From the NCBI GenBank assembly GCA_016937035.1, contig JAFGWS010000009.1:1-15404 (forward strand): a DNA stretch of 15,404 bases, given 5' to 3'. The first letter of the stretch is position 1. Every line of letters starts with the position of its first letter. Below the pieces are notes generated by a model. The model ran no database searches. It was given only the letters and a program-made list of their open reading frames with translations, and was not told the origin of the DNA. The translations under genes and the position numbers were made by a program. The DNA comes from Pontiellaceae bacterium. Lineage in GTDB: Bacteria; Verrucomicrobiota; Kiritimatiellia; Kiritimatiellales; Pontiellaceae. This document shows positions 6,871 through 15,296 of this stretch, piece by piece.

Positions 6871-7250
6871 GTTCTGCGATTTTACGGGCCAAGAATGGTT
6901 TTTACATTGTCGTGGGGTAGGCATCCTTGCCTGCCTTCCCCGTATCGCAGGCATTCTGCCTGTCTTGTCTGTATCGCAGGCATCCTGCCTGCCCTGTCCC
7001 GTTCGGGATCATCGCCGTAGCGGAAGCAGAAAGCGGCAAGATTGCGCCGTCTCCCTAAGGTTTTGACTCTGTGCTCTTTTTGTGAATCATCTTTTCTTAG
7101 GTTGGACTTGTGGAATGTCCGCTCTTTTCGTATCGTGTCTACTTGTTCATTGCTTTGCTAAATCGGCTCGGAGATGTTTCCCCTCCAAACGCAAAGGCGT
7201 GCTGCCGTTGTCGCGCGTATATGCCATCGCCGTTGAATGAGGTATAATGT
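6871..7250. other. 380-nt intergenic region before the restriction locus
   Basis: This gap separates the housekeeping side from the defence operon. It holds the three-unit repeat at 6912-6999 and otherwise no gene I can support. A GAGG at 7239-7242 lies 8 nt before the hsdR ATG and is its likely ribosome site. TATAAT at 7243-7248 is only 2 nt from that ATG and has no -35 at a proper distance, so I do not call it the operon promoter. The real promoter must lie here, but I cannot place it. Confidence 0.5.
6912..6999. repeat. Three tandem ~29-nt hairpin-bearing repeats
   Basis: Units at 6912-6941, 6942-6970 and 6971-6999 line up. The second and third both begin GTATCGCAGGCATnCTGCCTG and end with pyrimidine-rich CTTGTCT/CCTGTCC. 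The first is more diverged (GTGGGGTAGGCATCCTTGCC). Each carries a short palindrome: 6919-6932, 6948-6962 and 6977-6991, e.g. CAGGCA-TTC-TGCCTG. Units are back to back with no spacers, so this is not a CRISPR array. It looks like a dispersed palindromic repeat family. Confidence 0.75.
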
Positions 7251-10200
7251 ATGTCCTTTAATGAAGATTCCAGAGTGAAGATCCCGGCCATTCTGCACCT
7301 CTGCCGTTTGGGCTACACTTACCTTTCAAAAGACGGTGCGGTTTGGGATGAGGCGACGAATATATTTCCCGACATCTTCCGGGAGAGCGTTGCCGGAATT
7401 AATTCGGGAAAGGAACTTGATCGTGCCGACCTGAAACGGCTACAGGCAGAAGTTTCCCTGCTGCTGGATAATGAGGATATGGGCAAGGCGTTCTATGAGC
7501 GTCTGGTGCAGAAGTCCGATGTCAGGCTGATCGATTTTGAAAACTTCGAGAACAACGTGTTTCACGTTCTGACGGAACTGCCCTGCAAAAACGGGGATGA
7601 AGAGTTTCGCCCAGACATTACGCTGCTGATCAATGGAATGCCCCTTGTATTTATCGAGGTCAAAAAGCCGAACAATAAGGACGGGGTGCTGGCGGAGCGG
7701 AAACGCATTGACGACCGCTTCAGGAATCCGAAGTTCCGTCGTTTTATGAACATCACTCAGGTGATGGTATTTTCTAACAACATGGAATACGACAGCGAGT
7801 CGCTCCAACCGATTGAAGGAGCGTTTTATGCCACCCCTTCTCTGAATGGTGTGAAATTCAATTATTTTCGCGAAGAGCTTGATCTGGATCTCGACCGCCT
7901 GCTGGCTCCGGAAGACGACGCTTTGGAGGACTTAGTTCTCGAAGATAACAATCTGGAAGTTATCAAGTATAACCCCGAATTCCTGACCAATAAGAATCCG
8001 GACAGCCCGACAAACCGGCTTTCTACATCGCTCTTCTCTTGGGAGCGGTTAGCCTTCTTCTTAAAGTATTCCATTGCATTCGTACGGGAAGAAACCGGGG
8101 TACAGAAGCACATTATGCGCTATCCGCAGTTTTTCGCCACCAAGGCGATTGAGCACAAGTTGGATGCCGGGGAACGCAAGGGAATCATCTGGCATACGCA
8201 AGGCAGTGGTAAGACGGCATTGGCATTCTACAATGTGAAATTCCTGACCGAATACTATAGTCGTAAAGGCATCATTCCCAAGTTCTACTTTATCGTGGAC
8301 CGAATCGATCTGCTGATTCAGGCCAAGCGCGAGTTTGCCAGCCGGGGACTGGTCGTGCACGAAATCAGCTCAAAAGAGGCATTTGCTGAGGAAATTCGGG
8401 AAACCCGTGCCGTCCATAATGCCTCGGGCCGCCCGGAAATCACGGTGGTAAACATCCATCGCTTTGCTGACGACCCGGACGTAGTCAGCGCAATGGACTA
8501 CAACATCAATGTTCAGCGCATCTATTTCCTTGATGAGGTGCATCGGAGCTACAATCCCACGGGCAGCTTTTTGGCCAACCTTTCGGAGTCGGACCGCAAC
8601 GCGATCAAGATCGGCCTCACTGGAACCCCGCTGATTGGCGAAACCCGCGCCTCTAAACATTTATTCGGCGACTATATCCATAAGTATTACTACAACGCCT
8701 CTATTGCCGATGGCTACACCCTCCGTCTAATCCGTGAGGAAATTTCAACCAGCTATAAATACATTCTCAAAGAAGCACTCGATGCAATCGGTCTTCCCAG
8801 AGGGGCTGTGAAGTCTCGGGAGGCGTACGCTAAACGGCAGTTTGTAGAACCTATGCTCGACTATGTGATCGAGGATTTCAAGGACAGTCGCATTCGGCTC
8901 GGCGATGATACGATAGGCGGCATGGTCATTTGCGATTCTTCGCCCCAAGCCCGCATGTTGGCTCAAATCTTTGAGGAGAAATATGGAACGGTTCAGACCG
9001 AAGTACTTGGTGCAGTAGCTGAAACGCAGGGAGAAGCCTATCATACAGCGACCGACGTTCCCTGCAAGGGTTTGAGCGCGGCGCTGATTCTGCACGACGA
9101 GGGAACCAAAGAAGAACGCAAGGGCCTTATCGATCAGTTCAAGACAGGTAAGATCGACCTGTTATTTGTCTATAACATGCTCCTGACCGGCTTTGATGCC
9201 CCTCGTCTTAAAAAGCTCTACCTTAATCGGGTGGTAAAGGCCCACAACCTGTTGCAGGCGTTGACCCGCGTCAACCGCACCTACAAAAACCACTATTACG
9301 GTTATGTGGTCGATTTTGCCGACATCGAGACCGAGTTTACCAAGACCAACGAGGACTATTTCAAGGAACTGAACGAAATTCTGGGCAACGACGAAGAGGA
9401 ATGGTCAAAGCTCTTTAAGTCCAAAGAGGAAATCCTCGCAGACATCGAGGCCATCAAGGATGTGCTTTTCCGGTTCGATACCGCAAACGCGGAGGTCTTC
9501 TCCCAGCAGATCAGCCAAATACAGGACCGAATGGAAGTGCTGGAGATTAAAAAGGCGCTCCAGTGTGCGCGCGAGCTCTACAATATTATCCGCTACTCCG
9601 GCCAATATGACCTGCTCGACGAAATCGACTTCCGCAAGCTCAACCAGCTCTACACCGAAGTCAGCAACCACCTGGCACTGCTCAACCTGAAGGAAGACCT
9701 CGAAAACGCCGCCGACACCACCGCACTGCTTAACATGGCGCTGGAGGATGTTGTCTTTATGTTTGAAAAAATCGGCGAGGAGGAACTGAAGCTGGCCGAC
9801 GAGCTCAAAGGCATGCTGCGCAAAACCCGCGAGGCCATGGCCCGCAATATTGATCCACAGGATCCCGCCTTTATCTCTCTTCGCGAAGAGCTGGAGCGTC
9901 TCTTTAAAAAGAAAAAACTCAACGAGGTCACCCAGCAGGAAATGGTGCAGAACATAGGCACCCTGCGAAAAATCTACGAAAAGGTAAAAAAGCTCAATCG
10001 CTTGAATGACGAATTGAAGGCCAAATATCATCACGATGCCAAATATGTCCGCATTCATAAACGGTTGATGGAGAGCGGGGCTCTCTCCGCCAAGGAGCGC
10101 CAGATTCATGAGGCCCTCTTGGGGATCAAAGCCGCGGCCGACGGGTTTGTGTTGAAAAATCCGGCCGTAATGAACCACGATGACTATTTCTATGGAGAGA

Positions 10201-10328
10201 TGATCCGTCTGGTGATCGACCAGTTTAAGAACAAGCGGGGCTTCCCGCTGAATGCGGAGACCTCAAAATTTATCAATCAGTTGGTGGTCAATGAATACCG
10301 CCGCGAATATCAGGGAATGGCTGCATGA
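7251..10328 (+). CDS. hsdR: Type I restriction enzyme, R (motor and nuclease) subunit
   Basis: HsdR translocates DNA with ATP and cuts it far from the recognition site when the site is unmethylated. In 1025 residues the expected order is visible. The N-terminal PD-(D/E)XK nuclease has PD at 121-122 and EVK at 136-138. Walker A is HTQGSGKT (315-322). The DEAD-like box is DEVH (428-431), motif III is TGTP (457-460), and motif VI is QALTRVNR (669-676). A long charged helical C-terminal part, about 730-1020, is typical of the region that docks on the methylase. Length is normal and no frameshift is seen. The ATG has GAGG 8 nt upstream. Its stop overlaps the hsdM start as ATGA, so translation is coupled. 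With hsdM and hsdS intact, it is probably active. Confidence 0.97.
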   Translation: MSFNEDSRVKIPAILHLCRLGYTYLSKDGAVWDEATNIFPDIFRESVAGINSGKELDRADLKRLQAEVSLLLDNEDMGKAFYERLVQKSDVRLIDFENFENNVFHVLTELPCKNGDEEFRPDITLLINGMPLVFIEVKKPNNKDGVLAERKRIDDRFRNPKFRRFMNITQVMVFSNNMEYDSESLQPIEGAFYATPSLNGVKFNYFREELDLDLDRLLAPEDDALEDLVLEDNNLEVIKYNPEFLTNKNPDSPTNRLSTSLFSWERLAFFLKYSIAFVREETGVQKHIMRYPQFFATKAIEHKLDAGERKGIIWHTQGSGKTALAFYNVKFLTEYYSRKGIIPKFYFIVDRIDLLIQAKREFASRGLVVHEISSKEAFAEEIRETRAVHNASGRPEITVVNIHRFADDPDVVSAMDYNINVQRIYFLDEVHRSYNPTGSFLANLSESDRNAIKIGLTGTPLIGETRASKHLFGDYIHKYYYNASIADGYTLRLIREEISTSYKYILKEALDAIGLPRGAVKSREAYAKRQFVEPMLDYVIEDFKDSRIRLGDDTIGGMVICDSSPQARMLAQIFEEKYGTVQTEVLGAVAETQGEAYHTATDVPCKGLSAALILHDEGTKEERKGLIDQFKTGKIDLLFVYNMLLTGFDAPRLKKLYLNRVVKAHNLLQALTRVNRTYKNHYYGYVVDFADIETEFTKTNEDYFKELNEILGNDEEEWSKLFKSKEEILADIEAIKDVLFRFDTANAEVFSQQISQIQDRMEVLEIKKALQCARELYNIIRYSGQYDLLDEIDFRKLNQLYTEVSNHLALLNLKEDLENAADTTALLNMALEDVVFMFEKIGEEELKLADELKGMLRKTREAMARNIDPQDPAFISLREELERLFKKKKLNEVTQQEMVQNIGTLRKIYEKVKKLNRLNDELKAKYHHDAKYVRIHKRLMESGALSAKERQIHEALLGIKAAADGFVLKNPAVMNHDDYFYGEMIRLVIDQFKNKRGFPLNAETSKFINQLVVNEYRREYQGMAA

Positions 10329-11962
10329 CGACACGCGATTTTGAAAAACGAACCAAGGAACTGATTGATCGGCTCAAAGCCACCTGCGCTTCCTACGGAC
10401 TGGGCAACGATGGCAACGAGTTCAAGATCATCACCCAGGTCTTTCTCTACAAATTCCTGAACGATAAGTTTGCCTTCGAGCTGAAAAAGATCGAACCGGC
10501 CATTGCCAAAGCCGACCAATGGGAAGAGGCGGTTAAGCAAATTCCAAAGGATGACTATGAAATGCTGATGCTCCAGATGGGCGGCGACACCGCCAAGCTG
10601 AAGCCGCGCCACTTTATCGCTACACTCTTCGATCGCCAAAACGAGTATGATTTCGCCAAGCTGTTCGATGACACCCTGTTCGATATCGCCGTCACCAATG
10701 CCGATATCTTTGCCGTCAAAACGGCGGGCGGAGCGAAGGTCACGCTTTTTGACCGCGTCAGTGAATATATTTCCGACACCTCCCGGCGCGACGACTTCTG
10801 TCGCGCGGTGATGAATACGCTGGTTGAATTCAGCTTCGAGCATATCTTCACGCAGAAATATGACTTTTACGCCACCATCTTCGAATACCTCATCAAGGAC
10901 TACAACAGCAACAGCGGCGGAAAATATGCGGAATACTACACCCCGCACGCCGTTGCCAAGATCATGGCCGCCATTCTCGTGACGGAAAAGGTGCAGGGCG
11001 TCACCGCCTACGACCCTTCCGCCGGATCGGGAACCCTGTTGATGAATCTGGCTCACGCCATCGGCGAGGACCGCTGCACCATCTATTCGCAGGACATCTC
11101 CCAAAAATCATCGAGCCTGCTTCGCCTTAATCTCATTTTGAATAATCTGGTCCATTCCATCCAGAACGTGATTCAGGGCAACACCATTTTGCTGCCGTAC
11201 CATCGCGAAGGCACGGCGCTGAAAAAGTTTGACTACATTGTCTCCAATCCACCCTTCAAAATGGATTTTTCCGATTTCCGCGATGACCTCGATACCAAGG
11301 CCAATCAGGAACGCTTCTTTGCGGGCATCCCGAAAGTGCCGGCCAAGGCCAAGGACAAGATGGCGATCTACCAGCTCTTCCTGCAGCATATCATCCACTC
11401 CCTCAAACCTGGCGGGAAGGCGGCGGTGGTTGTGCCGACGGGCTTCATTACCGCCCAAAGCGGGATTGATAAAAAGATCCGCCAAAAGCTGGTGGATGAA
11501 AAGATGCTCGCCGGTGTCGTCTCCATGCCGAGCAATATTTTCGCCACGACCGGCACCAATGTATCGATTTTGTTTATCGACGACTCCAATAAAGGCGACG
11601 TGGTTCTGCTCGATGCCTCCGGCCTCGGCGAAAAAATCAAGGACGGCAAGAACCAGAAAACCGTGCTGACCGCCGCCGAAGAGGATCGGATTATCGATAC
11701 CTTCAATGCCAAAAAAGCTGTAGAGGACTTTTCCGTCGCTGTCTCCTACGATGACATCGCCGCCAAAAACTATTCCCTCTCCGCCGGGCAATACTTCGAC
11801 GTCAAAATTGAATATATCGATATCACAATGGAGGAGTTCAGCGCTAAAATGCAGAATTATACGGAGACTCTTGATTCCCTTTTCGCCGAATCCAGATCTC
11901 TCGAGGCCGAAATCAAGAAACAACTTGCGGGGTTGCGCTATGAAAACGGAGCGAGAGGATGA
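10325..11962 (+). CDS. hsdM: Type I restriction-modification methyltransferase, M subunit
   Basis: HsdM uses AdoMet to methylate adenine N6 at the site chosen by HsdS; two M and one S make the methylase. The 545 residues have an N-terminal HsdM helical domain (~1-150), AdoMet motif I as DPSAGSGT (230-237), and catalytic NPPF (308-311). The linking blocks are YYTPHAV and GGKAAVVVPTGF. The C-terminus is a charged helix ending QLAGLRYENGARG. The last five residues, NGARG, lie beyond the point where a second copy of this tail, at 13900-13971, continues differently. The present end may therefore have been altered when the next genes arrived. It overlaps hsdR by ATGA with AGGGA 8 nt upstream, and overlaps the next gene by ATGA. 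Confidence 0.97.
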   Translation: MTTRDFEKRTKELIDRLKATCASYGLGNDGNEFKIITQVFLYKFLNDKFAFELKKIEPAIAKADQWEEAVKQIPKDDYEMLMLQMGGDTAKLKPRHFIATLFDRQNEYDFAKLFDDTLFDIAVTNADIFAVKTAGGAKVTLFDRVSEYISDTSRRDDFCRAVMNTLVEFSFEHIFTQKYDFYATIFEYLIKDYNSNSGGKYAEYYTPHAVAKIMAAILVTEKVQGVTAYDPSAGSGTLLMNLAHAIGEDRCTIYSQDISQKSSSLLRLNLILNNLVHSIQNVIQGNTILLPYHREGTALKKFDYIVSNPPFKMDFSDFRDDLDTKANQERFFAGIPKVPAKAKDKMAIYQLFLQHIIHSLKPGGKAAVVVPTGFITAQSGIDKKIRQKLVDEKMLAGVVSMPSNIFATTGTNVSILFIDDSNKGDVVLLDASGLGEKIKDGKNQKTVLTAAEEDRIIDTFNAKKAVEDFSVAVSYDDIAAKNYSLSAGQYFDVKIEYIDITMEEFSAKMQNYTETLDSLFAESRSLEAEIKKQLAGLRYENGARG

Positions 11963-12792
11963 CAAAAAAAGAAGCTATACAGGTTTTCGAACAGCGCAAT
12001 ATACGCTCGCTTTGGGATGATGAGGCGGAAACGTGGTATTTCTCCATAGTGGATGTGGTGGGTGTGTTGACGGACAGCGTGAATCCGATGGCATATTGGC
12101 GGAAACTCAAAGAACGACTAAAAAAAGAAGGAAATCAAACCGTGACGGATTGTCACGCTTTGAAAATGAGGGCGGCTGATGGCAAAATGCGAAAAACAGA
12201 TTGCGCAGATACCGAGCAGCTTTTTCGCCTGATTCAGTCCATCCCTTCGCCCAAGGCGGAGCCGTTCAAACTTTGGATGGCGCAGGTGGCCAGCGAACGC
12301 ATCGACCAGATCCAGGACCCGGAACTCTCCATTGAACAGGCGATGAGAGACTATAAGCGCCTCGGCTACTCGGACAACTGGATCAACCAGCGTCTGAAAT
12401 CCATTGAGATCCGCAAGGAACTCACCGACGAATGGAAAAAACACGGGCTGGAGGAAGGCGTTCAATTTGCCGCGCTGACCGACATTATCTATAAAACCTG
12501 GGCAGACAAAACCGCGAAGGAGTACAAGCAGCACAAGGGGCTGAAAAAGGAAAACCTGCGCGATAACATGACCAATAAAGAGCTGGTGCTCAATATGCTC
12601 GCCGAACTCTCCACCAAGGAAATTTCCGAAGTGACCGATCCCGAAACATTCCGGCAGCACAAGCAGGTTGCGCGGCAAGGCGGAGAGGTGGCCCGAAACG
12701 CCCGGCTGGAACTGGAATCCAAAACCGGAAAAAAAGTGGTTTCTCCATTGAATGCCAAGGATGGAATTCTGCTGGAAGGCGGCGAGTCATGA
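11959..12792 (+). CDS. BRO-N / DinD-like protein embedded in the hsd operon
   Basis: A 277-residue protein. Residues ~10-115 resemble the BRO-N domain found in phage antirepressors and baculovirus BRO proteins: WYFSIVDVVGVLTD, then YWRKLKERLKKEG and FRLIQSIPSPKAEPFKLWM. The remainder (~150-265) resembles the E. coli DNA-damage-inducible protein DinD, with the block GLKKENLRDNM (194-204) followed by a helical NKELVLNMLAELSTKEISE and a basic end. Proteins of this build are often found next to or inside type I restriction loci. DinD is LexA-regulated and interferes with RecA filaments, but that role is not shown for this one. GGAG at 11948-11951 is its ribosome site. It overlaps hsdM and the next gene by ATGA, so it is made with them. 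It could modulate restriction after DNA damage; that is inference. Confidence 0.8.
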   Translation: MTKKEAIQVFEQRNIRSLWDDEAETWYFSIVDVVGVLTDSVNPMAYWRKLKERLKKEGNQTVTDCHALKMRAADGKMRKTDCADTEQLFRLIQSIPSPKAEPFKLWMAQVASERIDQIQDPELSIEQAMRDYKRLGYSDNWINQRLKSIEIRKELTDEWKKHGLEEGVQFAALTDIIYKTWADKTAKEYKQHKGLKKENLRDNMTNKELVLNMLAELSTKEISEVTDPETFRQHKQVARQGGEVARNARLELESKTGKKVVSPLNAKDGILLEGGES

Positions 12793-13883
12793 AAACTGAT
12801 TCAGGAAAGCTTGAACCGGTAAAAGGCAGCACGAAAGCTGCGAATGCGCTTTTATCAGATATTCAGCAGTTGATTGCTGAGACCCGCGCTTCGGTTGCGG
12901 CGGTCGTAAACGCCGGGCTGACTCTGCTCTACTGGAAAATCGGAAATCGGATTAATAACGATGTTTTGCAGGGAGACCGAGCCGTTTACGGCGATGAAAT
13001 TGTCTCTACGCTGTCGAGACAATTGATCCTTGAATACGGGAAGGGCTTTTCTTCTAAAAACATCCGCCACATGATGAAATTTGCAGAGACATTTCCCGAT
13101 GCGAAAATTGTCTCTACACTGTCGCGACAATTGAGCTGGTCACATTTCAAAGAACTGATCTATCTGCCCCATCCGCTTCAAATAGAGTTTTATGCCGAAA
13201 TGTGCCGGTTGGAACGCTGGAGTGTCCGCACCCTGCGCCGGCAAATCGATTCCATGCTCTACGAGCGCACCGCCATCTCTAAAAAGCCGGACGAATTAAT
13301 TCAGCATGAACTTCAGCAACTGCGCGAAGAAGACCGGCTCAGCCCCGAGCTGGTCTTCAAAGATCCCTACTTTCTCGACTTTCTCGGGCTGAAAGACCGC
13401 TACTACGAAAAAGACCTCGAAGATGCCATCCTGCGCGAACTGGAATCTTTTCTGCTCGAGCTCGGCGACGGCTTCGCCTTTATGGCGCGGCAAAAAAGAA
13501 TTCAGATCGACAACGACGATTATTATATCGACCTGTTGTTTTATCACCGCGGACTCAACCGCCTGATTGTCATCGACCTCAAACTGGGCGACTTCAAGGC
13601 CGAATATAAAGGGCAGATGGAACTCTACCTGCGTTGGATCAGTAAACATGAACGCCGCGAAACAGAAAATGAACCGCTCGGCCTCATCCTCTGCGCAGGA
13701 AAAAAACAGGAACTGGTTGAACTGCTCGAATTGGGCCAATCGGGAATCCACGTCGCCGAATATCTGACCGCACTTCCGCCCCGTAAACTGCTCGAACAAA
13801 AACTCCACAGCGCCATTCAGACCGCCCGCCAGCGGATCGATGCCTTCCTCTCAACAGCAGATGCGGGTGAAAACGATGAATAA
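12789..13883 (+). CDS. DUF1016 (YhcG-type) PD-(D/E)XK nuclease
   Basis: A 364-residue protein of the YhcG/DUF1016 family. The N-terminal helical domain (~20-160) has NAGLTLLYWKIGNRI, YGDEIVSTLSRQL, GKGFSSKNIRHMMKFAE and LSWSHFKELI. The C-terminal nuclease domain (~180-345) has FLGLKDRYYEKDLEDAI and then the catalytic part: D248 in YYIDLLFYHRGLNRL, D263-x-K265 in VIDLKLGDFK, and Q276. Most relatives have Glu where this has D263; Asp also satisfies (D/E)XK. The family is linked to mobile and defence loci, and a structure-specific DNA nuclease role is inferred. Residues 71-79 and 107-115 are both IVSTLSRQL, encoded by near-identical palindromic DNA. It overlaps the BRO-like gene by ATGA, with GGAAGG at 12774-12779 as ribosome site. 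Confidence 0.9.
   Translation: MKTDSGKLEPVKGSTKAANALLSDIQQLIAETRASVAAVVNAGLTLLYWKIGNRINNDVLQGDRAVYGDEIVSTLSRQLILEYGKGFSSKNIRHMMKFAETFPDAKIVSTLSRQLSWSHFKELIYLPHPLQIEFYAEMCRLERWSVRTLRRQIDSMLYERTAISKKPDELIQHELQQLREEDRLSPELVFKDPYFLDFLGLKDRYYEKDLEDAILRELESFLLELGDGFAFMARQKRIQIDNDDYYIDLLFYHRGLNRLIVIDLKLGDFKAEYKGQMELYLRWISKHERRETENEPLGLILCAGKKQELVELLELGQSGIHVAEYLTALPPRKLLEQKLHSAIQTARQRIDAFLSTADAGENDE
12998..13132. repeat. Two near-identical 27-nt palindromic elements inside the DUF1016 gene
   Basis: The elements at 12998-13024 and 13106-13132 agree at 25 of 27 bases and lie 108 nt (36 codons) apart in frame. Each has 9-nt arms around a 9-nt loop. The first is perfect (AATTGTCTC with GAGACAATT), the second has one arm mismatch (AATTGTCTC with GCGACAATT). 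Both encode the core of IVSTLSRQL. The flanking coding sequence is not repeated beyond a few bases. Confidence 0.85.
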
Positions 13884-13977
13884 GCATTTCCAAAACACTG
13901 ACTCCTTTTTCGCGGAATCCAAAACCCTCGAATCCGAAATCAAAAAACAGCTCGCGGGGGTGCGGTATGAAATTTAA
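13876..13977 (+). CDS. 33-codon ORF, a diverged copy of the hsdM C-terminal tail
   Basis: The ORF starts ATG AAT AAG and ends TAA. Its residues DSFFAESKTLESEIKKQLAG and on to VRYE match HsdM residues 517-540 at 19 of 24 positions. At DNA level 13900-13971 matches 11873-11944 at 59 of 72 without gaps. Many differences are synonymous or conservative. The ORF overlaps the end of the DUF1016 gene by 8 nt and the start of hsdS by 11 nt. It has GGGTGA five bases before its ATG and supplies the GGGGG at 13956-13960 that precedes hsdS. It may be translated as a coupling bridge, or be only a scar kept because hsdS needs its ribosome site. I see no separate function. Confidence 0.65.
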   Translation: MNKHFQNTDSFFAESKTLESEIKKQLAGVRYEI

Positions 13978-15256
13978 TGATTCGGTATATAATCAGAGTT
14001 GGCAGGATAAACAGCTAAGCGATCTGGGAAAATTTCAAAGGGGAAAATCAAGGCACCGACCCCGAAACGATTCCGTACTTTTTGAAAATGGGGAGCATCC
14101 TCTCGTCCAAACAGGGGAAATAAAAGAAGCGAACTTGTACATAAGGAAGCATTCGGTTTCCTATAATGATTTTGGTTTAGCTCAAAGTAAGTTGTGGCCT
14201 GCGGACACACTTTGCATAACGATAGCTGCAAATATTGCTGAAACAGCTCTGCTCGGCTACCCGATGTGTTTTCCCGACAGTGTTGTTGGTTTTAATGCCG
14301 ACCCCAAGGAGTCTTCAGAATTGTTTATGCACTATGTTTTTACTTACATACGCAGAACAATTCAAAGTTCGGCAAGTGGAAGCATTCAGGACAATATCAA
14401 TATTGACTATCTGACGGGATTGGAGTTCAAAATCCCTGAGAAACCGTATCAGGACAGAATCGTCGCTGTGCTGTCCGCGCTCGACGCGAAGATTGAATTG
14501 AACAACCGGATCAATGCGGAGCTGGAGTCGATGGCCAAAACGCTCTATGACTACTGGTTTGTCCAGTTCGACTTTCCCTGCGACTTCGCTCAGGGCAGGC
14601 CCGACGCCAACGGCCGGCCCTACAAATCCTCCGGCGGAAAAATGGTCTACAACCCAACCCTCAAACGCAAAATCCCAGAGGGGTGGGATGTGTCGACCAT
14701 TGGCGATACGTTTCCAACCTCGCTTGGCGGAACCCCTTCCAGAATTAACCCGTCTTACTGGGCACCACCTGAAATCAACTGGCTGAACTCCGAAGATAAG
14801 GAAACCCTATACGTGGTTGAAGCCGATGAAAAAATATCGCGCGAAGGACTGAAAAACTCCGCAGCTAAGCTTTTGCCAGTTGGAACAGTTATTCTATCTA
14901 TTGTTCGTCACTTGCGGGCATCAATATTGGGCGTGGAGGCCGCAACCAACCAGTCGGTTGTTGGAATTGAAGAAACGGATACCATTAAGCATTGCTTCAT
15001 TTATCCTTTGATTTCTCGGGAAATTCCTCGCTACATGGCGCTGAGAACCGGGGCGCAACAGCCTCACATCAACAAGGCCGTTGTAGATGAAACTGGGATT
15101 GTCTTGCCAGATGATCCAACGATGAAGGCCTATGTCCAGCTTACTGGACCAATTTTCGAAAAGATAAGAAACAATCAGTGCCAAACCCAGCAACTCACCG
15201 AATTGCGCGACTGGCTGTTGCCGATGCTGATGAATGGACAGGTGCAGGTAGCATAA
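13967..15256 (+). CDS. hsdS: Type I restriction-modification specificity subunit
   Basis: HsdS reads the two halves of a bipartite target and holds the M and R subunits. The 429 residues show the classic two-fold plan. Target recognition domain 1 covers ~11-157. A conserved helical spacer follows at ~158-200 ([20 protein letters not shown] then [12 protein letters not shown]). After [21 protein letters not shown] comes domain 2 (~238-380), and a second helix lies at ~385-425, ending [18 protein letters not shown]. Both domains are complete, so the protein should be functional; the target cannot be deduced. Domain 1 is AT-rich compared with the middle, as expected of exchanged modules. The stretch CDFAQGRP (~205-212) looks like an insertion in the usual [16 protein letters not shown] join. 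The ATG lies within the 33-codon ORF and has GGGGG six bases upstream. Confidence 0.96.
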   Translation: MKFNDSVYNQSWQDKQLSDLGKFQRGKSRHRPRNDSVLFENGEHPLVQTGEIKEANLYIRKHSVSYNDFGLAQSKLWPADTLCITIAANIAETALLGYPMCFPDSVVGFNADPKESSELFMHYVFTYIRRTIQSSASGSIQDNINIDYLTGLEFKIPEKPYQDRIVAVLSALDAKIELNNRINAELESMAKTLYDYWFVQFDFPCDFAQGRPDANGRPYKSSGGKMVYNPTLKRKIPEGWDVSTIGDTFPTSLGGTPSRINPSYWAPPEINWLNSEDKETLYVVEADEKISREGLKNSAAKLLPVGTVILSIVRHLRASILGVEAATNQSVVGIEETDTIKHCFIYPLISREIPRYMALRTGAQQPHINKAVVDETGIVLPDDPTMKAYVQLTGPIFEKIRNNQCQTQQLTELRDWLLPMLMNGQVQVA

Positions 15257-15296
15257 ATTGGTATTATTAGGAAGCTCGAGTGGGGAGTCGAACGGA

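Noticed and set aside
6887..6903. Intrinsic terminator after the NapH-like gene
   Set aside because: GCCA-AGAA-TGGT followed by T gives only three or four pairs including a wobble, too weak to call.
6912..6999. CRISPR array
   Set aside because: The three units are contiguous with no unique spacers, differ from each other, and no cas gene is present.
7243..7248. Perfect TATAAT as the hsdR promoter
   Set aside because: It is 2 nt from the ATG, so transcription would start inside the gene, and no -35 lies 16-19 nt upstream. The overlapping GAGG explains the site as a ribosome-binding region.
9405..10178. Minus-strand frame of 257 codons opposite the hsdR 3' part
   Set aside because: It is antisense to the certain helical C-terminal region of HsdR; its hydrophobic look is the mirror of charged codons.
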